A DNA stretch of 64,000 nt, taken from positions 10,427,167 to 10,491,166 of the forward strand of contig CM046295.1 in NCBI GenBank assembly GCA_025267735.1. Direction: 5' to 3'. The DNA is from Mactra quadrangularis. Lineage: Eukaryota; Mollusca; Bivalvia; Venerida; Mactridae. Positions 47,401 to 56,400 of this stretch are shown piece by piece; positions within the stretch are counted from its first letter, which is position 1, and every line of letters starts with the position of its first letter. Below the pieces are notes generated by a model. That model had not been told where the DNA came from and searched no databases. It saw only the letters and a list, made by a program, of their open reading frames with translations. Both the position numbers and the translations under genes were made by a program.

Positions 47401-50400
47401 TAATAATTTATAAAAAGAAAAGAAACTGACCACTATTGGAGCCATAGTAAAAACTACGTGAGTATCACAGTTCCATCAGTACATCTAGTACTTTGATTAT
47501 TAAGAAGTTACTTTCAGTACTTTGATTTTTCAGGGAATGACGTTTATCCACGACAGTGAAATATTCACACATGGTAACTTGAAGTCTAGTAATTGTTTAG
47601 TAGATTCACGTTGGGTTTTGATGGTGTCGGACTTTGGTCTTCATAAACTTGATAATGAACGCTCTGGAAGCACTTCGGATATAAAAATGTACTATGATAG
47701 TAAGTATAGTCAAATTGTCGTAAAACTTCGATCACTTCCGACATACTTCGACCTTTAATCGGTCAACATCGTTCAATTCCGGCAAATTTCGACCTATAAT
47801 CATTACAACATCGGTCTCTTCTTGCAAATTTCCACCTCAAAAAGATGAAACATCGGTAATTTCCGGCATACTTCGACCTTTAATCGGTACAAAATTGGTC
47901 TTTTCCGGCAAATTTCGACCAACAAAAGATGAAACATCGGTAATTTCTGGCAACTTTCGACCTTTAATCGGTACAACATTGGTCTCGTCCGATCTACAAT
48001 TAGAGAACATCGGTAAATTTTGGCAAATTCCACTATATATAGTTGCGTAGCCGAATTACAACCAAGAACCGATGTATAATTGAAGATATAGGTTAATTTC
48101 ATCATCATTCGTTTACAAAATTAAAATATCGGTCTTGTCCAACGAAATTCGATTTAGAATCGGCAAAATATCGGCGATTTCATAAACATTCGATCGACGA
48201 TCGGAAAACCACGGAACTTCCGACAGCAGTCTACTCAATGATTTCAAAAACATTTTTAATTAATATTGTTATCTTTGCCTTTTTGTTTACCTCTTTCAGA
48301 ACTAATATGGAAAGCTCCTGAATTACTTAGATCAGCGGCTAGGGACCCAAGAGGGTCACAGAAAGGGGATGTCTATGCATTTGCTTTCATACTATTTGAA
48401 ATGATTGGCCGTAAAGGACCATGGGGTGATTTACAGTACACCAGCCGAGGTAAGACCCTTTATTGTGTGAACCTTTTTTTTACATGGCAGTCTTCGAATT
48501 TAGCCAGTTGACCTTTTCCTCAGAAATCACCGTCGGTCCAGTAACTTTTAGAATGATAGTGGTCCGTCGGTTCACCAACTTTGTACAGCTATTGTCTGTT
48601 TTTTCTCAACTGTCAAAGCTTGAGTAATTTCACGATGACTGAATGCACTGTTTTTGTACTGGCGGACTAATTGTTATCAAAAATATCTTGACTAAAACAT
48701 TTCATACGGCATAAGCAGCTGTACTCGATCATGATACACTCTTTAGGAAACTCATGGATGTATCACGACTATAATTTTAACAAACACCTTCACCGTGTAA
48801 TTATTCATGCTTTGACAGTTGAGAAAAAAAAACCGAACTATACCATTTACCAAATTCTATACAAATCGTTATTTGTGGTTGTATTGTTTATTCAATATAG
48901 AATGTATAATGATAAATCATCAAAATCGTCTGAATGTTTTGCGTATTAATTGTTAAAAGGTTTTTGGTCCAGTAAACGTTCTTGCATTTTGCTGGACTGA
49001 ACGTACGGTGCTGATGAAAGTTTGTCGTGAAGACTACTTAGAGCAAATATTACAGAACTATGTAGCGCCGTTAAACGTCGCAACTGACGTTAAACGTCGC
49101 AACACTAACGCTAAACGTCGCAACCGCCGCTAAACGTCGCAATCGCCCTGCCGTTAAACGTCGCAACGCTGACGGTAAACGTCGCAAAAAAAATCGAATG
49201 CCGTTAAACGTCGCAACCTTGCCGCTAAACGTCGCACTTAGTAGGAAGGTATAGTATCGTGCCTAATCAACACACAAATATTACATAGGACAAATATGAC
49301 TTCAAAGCAGCCACTCTTAGACTCATAGCAACCATCAACATATCCTTAGCAACCACCCCTTGGTCCATAGCAACTACTCTAACTCCGTATGCCAATCGCC
49401 TTAAGGCCAAAACTATCCATTTTACTGTCCATAGCAACCGATTTGAGTTCCATAGCAACCGTGATTGCACATTTAATATCCATTTAAATATCAAATGGAA
49501 TAACTCTCGCGGCCATAAACTTTATCTAAGTGTCTATTTTGATCATCTTCAGATCAATTTTCAAACTGAGTTAGTCAAGTTGAGTTAGATCGGAATACCA
49601 CTGCGACCTTTCTACAAAAAATATGCTTCAGATTTCAGACGTGCTATGAATACACGAAGTAATTAGTCCCAATGAATTACTAGCTGACATGAAGTGCTAT
49701 TATCGTGTGCACAGGACGTGCTTAGTCAATATTAACTAACAAATTGTCTGCTATGTTGTTTATTAGATACAAAACTATTTTAGGAAGTCTTTCTTGTTAT
49801 ACTACATTATTTTAGCTCGATTGTGAAACAAATTCTTACAATTGCTAGGCTCAGTGTGCTGGACGCTGTAAAATAAAAAAATGTGTTGACACTGCGTTTA
49901 TACAAAAATAAATAAATATAAAAATTACTCTAGGTTCCATGTAAGAATTTCTGCCTCTCTTTATGTTTGAGGTATATTTGCTTAAAACTTCTCCGAGGAG
50001 TTCCGAATGGGTGACTACTTGAATGCCTGTCTATCAAGAGGTTTCACGCTAACATTGGAAAGTAGATACAGTATAACCTGCATTAACAGTCACCTGCTAG
50101 CTGTGGTCATATGCTGTAAGTGGCCAATCTTGCTTCCTCCAAACGTAAATCCCTCTATTTTACACCTGTCATAAGCAGCCACCTGCCGTCTGTGGCCAGA
50201 GGTCACATATTCTCTAACAAATTAACCAATTTCATGTACTAAGTGGTCATGGTCAATCAAATTTTAGAATTAACTAAGTTATACTATCATTGTAAAATAG
50301 ACCTGTGAAAATCGACCACTTGAGTTTTAAAACTGTCAAAATTTATCAACTATGTGTCATCACATCAGCAAGGCTTCTAGTTTACAACTGGCATTGTCGC

Positions 50401-53400
50401 TTGTACATGTTTCGAAGATCATTTTATAAGAAACTTTATGAATAAATAACTAATCATAATGAACTAATCAAATATTTTTCTCTGAAACTGGTTGAAGTGG
50501 TCACATGCTGTAAGCAGTCAATCTAGTCACTTCCTACCACTGGCTGCTTAATTCAGGATATTATGTACATTTGCTGTTCCTTTTAGGACTGGAAATTTAG
50601 TCATAAAGAGTCCCAGGAGCATAATAAAACGTTGTCTTAAATAGAAATGTGGAAATTAACAAATTGCCAACCATGGATCTGTAGGCTCGTGTATGACAAA
50701 ACTTAGTTGGTGTATGTTGTTTTTACTAATTTAATTTACCTTAATTGTGAAACAAGATTTTACAACTAAGATTAATCACTTTCGAGTCCACATCCTGATC
50801 CACAGTACTGAGCTGGTATGATTAAGTTTATTGCTTAAGGAAACAACGAGGGAGCGATGTAACTAACAGACTAAAGTATTAATATGTATTATGTTAAGAC
50901 ATTCTATCTAAAAGACACGAAAATCGTAAACTAAAGTCATTTTCTAAAACTAATAAACAAATGTTCTTTTCTACGCAGTAATAATACAATGTCATCCAAA
51001 TTTTCTTGGCAAAAATAATTTTGTTAATTATATTGATCATGCAGATAACAAGTTATTTTTACATTTTAATTATATCATGTGTGACTTATATGTTGAAAAC
51101 CGAATGATAAAGATCTTAATATTTGCTGAGACGACTTTTTCTTTTTCTTTCTGTCCATCGTTCTTTCGTTCTTTCGTTCTTTCTTATATGTAAATCGGCC
51201 AATCCTAAAAACAGGAGTGGCCGAGAACCTTTTAAGGTTGCTGTTCATAATGCATGTATCTAAAACGCTATGATAAAAACAAAGGTTTTCCGATAATAGC
51301 GTTCTGTATGGAAACTTTATAAGACATGTTTATTACAAATTAACCATGGTCTGTTTGACATGTTTATGTGTTAAAATATCATTGTTGTTAAATAAGCCCG
51401 CTTGTTTCATTTTAAAGCAAATGACATCTCCATATAAAATAAACTGTTTCTATTTTAAGAACAAACAGTTTAGTTCCAGGATTAAAACCATCAAAATCTA
51501 TAGTCTTGACGGTTGAATGATCATGAAAAGAGGAGTGGTCTTAATAAATGGTCATTTTATGCTGCTTTGATTAAGCATTTGGGACATAAAAGTCATCAAC
51601 AATCGCATTAGTTTGCAATAAACGAAGTTGTCTTTGACTCTTTATAGAGGAACTTAACAATAGAACACTGTACAGTACAACCTCTCTTTAACAACACCCA
51701 CTGGGAGGGACTAAAGAGAGATACTGTTCAGAGGTTGTTTCTCTGTAGAGGTTAGAGGTTAAATTCCATTAAAATTACACCTAAGGAAAATATCAAAAGA
51801 TGTTGTTGTGGTGAGAATTTGTTCTGTAGAGGGCTGCTGTGAAGAAGTTATACTGTATACAATTTTTCGCTTTAAAATTGTGGTTTTTTATACGCCCGCT
51901 TCGAAGAAGAGGGGGTATACTGTTTTACCCTCGTCCGTGCGTCCGTCCGTTACAAAATTTCCGTCGCAGTTTTCTCAGCAACTATAACATGCAGCAGCCT
52001 AATACTTTGCATATTGCTTCATCCCATTGTCCCATGTGGTGTAAAGCGATTTCATGCTCCTTGCTCATCTACTTCCTGTTTGTAGTCATATTTCTCACAG
52101 CGGGGGTATCACTAGTGAGCATCAGCTCACAGATTTTTTTTCATTTTTTGAAAGTGGGACTATATTTTTCCGGACATGAATATTTTCGAAATGTCTAAAT
52201 TTAAGTCTCTTATAGTCTGTATATTATACATGTATATGTTAAATTTTATGAGAATTGTAATAAATGTATAAAATAAGCTTTGTCAATTATATTTTGAAAA
52301 GATATACATGATACTTGTATTAATTTATTGGAAAAAAGAGTTAAGAAAATAGAATTTACTTTGATTCTCATTTGATAAGAGTAATTAGCTTTTTAAACCG
52401 TGAGCATCCCGGATTCCTTTGAATTCCAAAACGTTTTCTCGGTCCAACCTTAACGCAAAACAAATTAATTGATACAAAGATATTTGGCTCTATATGCAGG
52501 GTTCATTTTCTTTAAAGCACAAATATTTATATTCGCTGTTCAGTCATACCGTCAAGAGCGTACCACGACAAATATATAATCAATTAGCTAAGTGAGTCAC
52601 CCGTAATATACAAAGCAAATAGTCAGCAACTACTGTCCGTGCTACACACCTGTTTATCATAACAAACCAATGGTACCATATAATTTATCCATTTCTTTAT
52701 ACCTGAAGAGAGTTTCAATGGACAAACAGGAATGGTAGAGCTAATAGTATTGGTTAAAAAATATAGGTCAAAAGTTGGCTTAGACAGCTGTGCCGAAAAA
52801 TTACCAGAGGAAAGTAAAAAATAATGTAATGTGCCAAAAGGGTGTCAGATTTCTAGGGTAATAATGTACTTGTTTATATTTTTAGAGATTTACGACATGA
52901 TCAAACAAGGTTACGAACTTCGACCTTCATTGTCGTTACTCACATGTGAGCCCTTTGTAAAGGCGTGTATAAAAGACTGCTGGCAAGAGAATCCGGACCA
53001 GAGACCGGATTTTAAAAACATCCGACTTCGACTGAAACAGATGCTTCAAGGCGTGTAAGTATGGATTTATTTAATTTTCAACTGATAAGAACGCTGTGGT
53101 GATTTTCACAAAAAAACGTACGATAAAAATCATCGTGAATCAAAAGCAAGACACTTTAATAATACGGTCATTTTTTGGTTTATCAATTCCAAATATTATT
53201 AATTTGTGTAGAACAGTATATACCTTTTGAATATCATATCATAGTTATGTTTACAATCTTTCTGACTATGAACTGAATAATATATTAAATTGACTTACAA
53301 TAACTGTTTTAGAAAGAATTTTTTTTAAAAGATGAACTGGATTTTAGTTTGGGATTCTCCCATGTTTGGTAGTGGACTAAAGCAAATCCTTCTTATAATC

Positions 53401-56400
53401 CACCGCGGACGATTACATTAGGCCGCACACGCTAAATTTAAGGGATAATTTCTACTGAAATTAATGTAGTCCGTATCACGCTGTCTGTGCAGTTGAAGTA
53501 CATGTATATAATTACATGTATAAAAACCCATGTCCGACAGTGATTTTGGTGCAGTGATTGCATGAAGGCTGTATGATCAAGTGCGAGCATGCTGGCTGGA
53601 CGAATGATTTAGTTAACGTTAATTCATTCCTTTTCAACCCAGTTCCTTTGTTCAGGAAGGAACTTGATGTTAAAGGTACTAGTTCACACATTTGGTATTC
53701 ATTTTTTATATTTTCAAAATTCCATTCAATGTATGTAATTGTGTCAAAAAATAATTGTTAATATTTTTAGACAAATTGACCTGCAGATTGCAAGAAATAT
53801 ACAATAAAAGTCACAAAAATGCACTAAAATTTTCTATACCGTGACATATGGGTTAGATTTTTGCTGCTTAAAACACCATCATTTAGCTGTATGTTAATTC
53901 GCACTAAAATTGTCATTATCTAAACACTAATTTCCTGATTCCAAAAATGGTTCCATACAACGTTGATAGTTTAAGAAAATGTTGATATTTAAGTTGAAAT
54001 CTATGAATGAGTACCTTTAATTGTCATTAATAATTGTGCGAGCTGTGTGAGGTTTTATAGATATATACATGTAGGTATGGTCTATTGGTGGATAAACATA
54101 CAATTTAGTGATGTATATGTACTTAGATGGTCATAGAGGCTATATACTTCAACAATTAAATTTCCATTTCGCCAATGTGTGCTTCATTTCGTCCATTTCA
54201 CCAAAAATTCACATTTCGTGTTTTAGTCATACGGTCCCACAATGCCACGAATGCTAAGCACAGGAACTAGAAACGTTCCGAAGGTGCAAATTTAGTTTGA
54301 AAAAATAAGGGTATGATATCTCCATTTTAGTTGATTTCAAAATGAATACCTATGACAGAGGGACCAAAGGGAGGTAACTAGAAAACTAAAACATCGGCAC
54401 TCAGTTCAGTTTTGGACAGTGTGCAGAAATATATCCGCCAAAATCTCACGTGATACCTTAAGTGGAAAGTGCATCCGGGTCGAAAAAACTCAAGCCTGCA
54501 GTTATTCACAATATGACAATGTGATATTCACGTGTTGTCATTCTGCTAGCGTGTTCATTTACCATTTTTTGGTTATTTTGTATTCTTTGGTCGTTCACTT
54601 ACTGTCAATGTCGCAATTTTGTGTCAATTTCACATTTGTTTTTACCAAAAACGCATCTAGAATATTTTGATGCCTTTTCAAAATTGGATTTGGTTTTTTT
54701 GTATTTGTTTTTACAAATGTCAGCATAACACGACTGTCTGGAGACAAAATTTCAAAACTATAAAATTGAGAAATGATTTCCTTTAGTTGTTTTCTTAAAT
54801 CAAGTGATAATTTAGAAATTTCGAGAAAAGAAATTGGCAAGCAATGACAAAGACTAAATTAGATGTGAAAGCATCTTCTTGAGAGATATTTACTGAAACA
54901 TCAACTTTTAAAATTCTAAAAACCGAATACATTTTTGAAGCAGTAAATCTTTGTTCTGAAAATGGCATCGATTTTAGAGATACATGTAATTGACATACTG
55001 TAAAATTTGGTGACTTTATGTACAAAAACTGTCTTGTTAAAATGATTAATATGATTTTAGTTCGTTTTTATGGATTTTTTTCATTTTCATTATTGCGTTC
55101 TGCCTGACCTATTAACAATAGTGGTAAGGGGCGGGTAAAACCAGGCTACGCTGGACGCCGAAATATAACGTTACTTGTGTTGACACGGCGTTAAACCCTG
55201 TATAAAAAAAACTAACATTTCAATGTTTTGTGTTTCAGGAAATCTAATATATTTGATAATATGCTGGACATGATGGAGAAGTACGCTAACAACTTGGAGA
55301 GTGTCGTAGCTGAACGAACAGAACAACTTTCAGAAGAAAAGAAAATGACTGAAAACTTATTACTAAGGATGCTTCCAAGGTACAAGATTAGCAAACGATA
55401 TTGTACCAAAAGTTTACCCTTTCACAATTGCATCTAATAATTATCTGGTCTTATCTCGACGACAATCGGTAACACGTCTATTACACACGGTGAAATAGAC
55501 ACTCATTGTACGCTTTATTTTAAAAATATTCCCTGTCTAATAATTAAATTCGGGCTTTGACGATATAATCCGATATCGGTATCAAGCATTAATACTACAT
55601 TCGTATTCGATGTAATAAATATTCTTGCATAAAGGTCAGATCGGGGTCAAATTTCAGGCACTAAACTCTATCGTGGTACCGGACAGTTAATAATCAGTAG
55701 TTCCAGCAATTGACATTACGCCAGACCTACCATTTCTCAGTATTCAGAATCCGTTCACCAATGAAAGGATTAGCGTATACTTGGACAAACATAGTTGCAT
55801 GTCTTTGAGCACAGAGGATTACTTTGTTAAACAAATTAGCCACATGGCTGAGGGCGCGGTTATAGTAGCCTCAGCGTAATGTCAATTTGAAATTACTTTT
55901 ATAAACAAAAACTGAGCCACTCCGATTCCAAAATATTGCAAAATTTCATGCGGATTTCTTGGGCTTTATCGTCTTAGTAACGGTCCAAGAAAATGAGCAA
56001 CCTAAGGTGATGCATGTTTCCAAAAATAGACTACGAGTAATTTTTTCAGACATTTTGTAAAATGCTTAGAAATTTTAGTCAATCTCAAAATGCCCAAAAC
56101 GACCAGGCAATTTACAAAATGCATAAAAATGTCGGCATTTTCTAAATTGCCCAAATTACAAATTGCCTGCAACATATACATAAACATTGAAACACGGCCA
56201 GTAGTCATTTTATATAATCCCTTTATAACTCATATTCTTATTGTTAATCACTTTATATATAACATTTCATGATGGAATTACAATGTCTCACACATCGTAG
56301 TTCTGTGACGTTTACAGACTATTTTATCACAGAAACAAAATTCCATTAAATTCCATTTTCCTACAAAATCCATATTATGACATCTCTCCCACCTGATGAT

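Larger units (their letters stand above)
48450..52885 (+). other. Intron m-n (4436 bp)
   Basis: Contains the TAAACGTCGCA array (49064-49236), a CATAGCAACC-rich stretch (49310-49470), SINE C and A tails (49813-49920), a degraded TIR repeat (50067-50570), a SINE C (50730-50855), a second TIR-like repeat (51670-51858) and a GTCCGTCC repeat (51885-52140). 48520-49060, 50860-51660 and 52200-52885 show nothing recognised. Confidence 0.75.
53055..55238 (+). other. Intron n-o (2184 bp)
   Basis: Contains a MITE (53104-53330) and a SINE A tail (55115-55210). 53340-55110 shows nothing recognised; short open frames there lack similarity. Confidence 0.7.

Noticed and set aside
49310..49470. Cluster of CATAGCAACC words as RFX X-box sites
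   Set aside because: Only half-sites of the X-box pattern are present, without the inverted partner at correct spacing; more likely a degraded local repeat.
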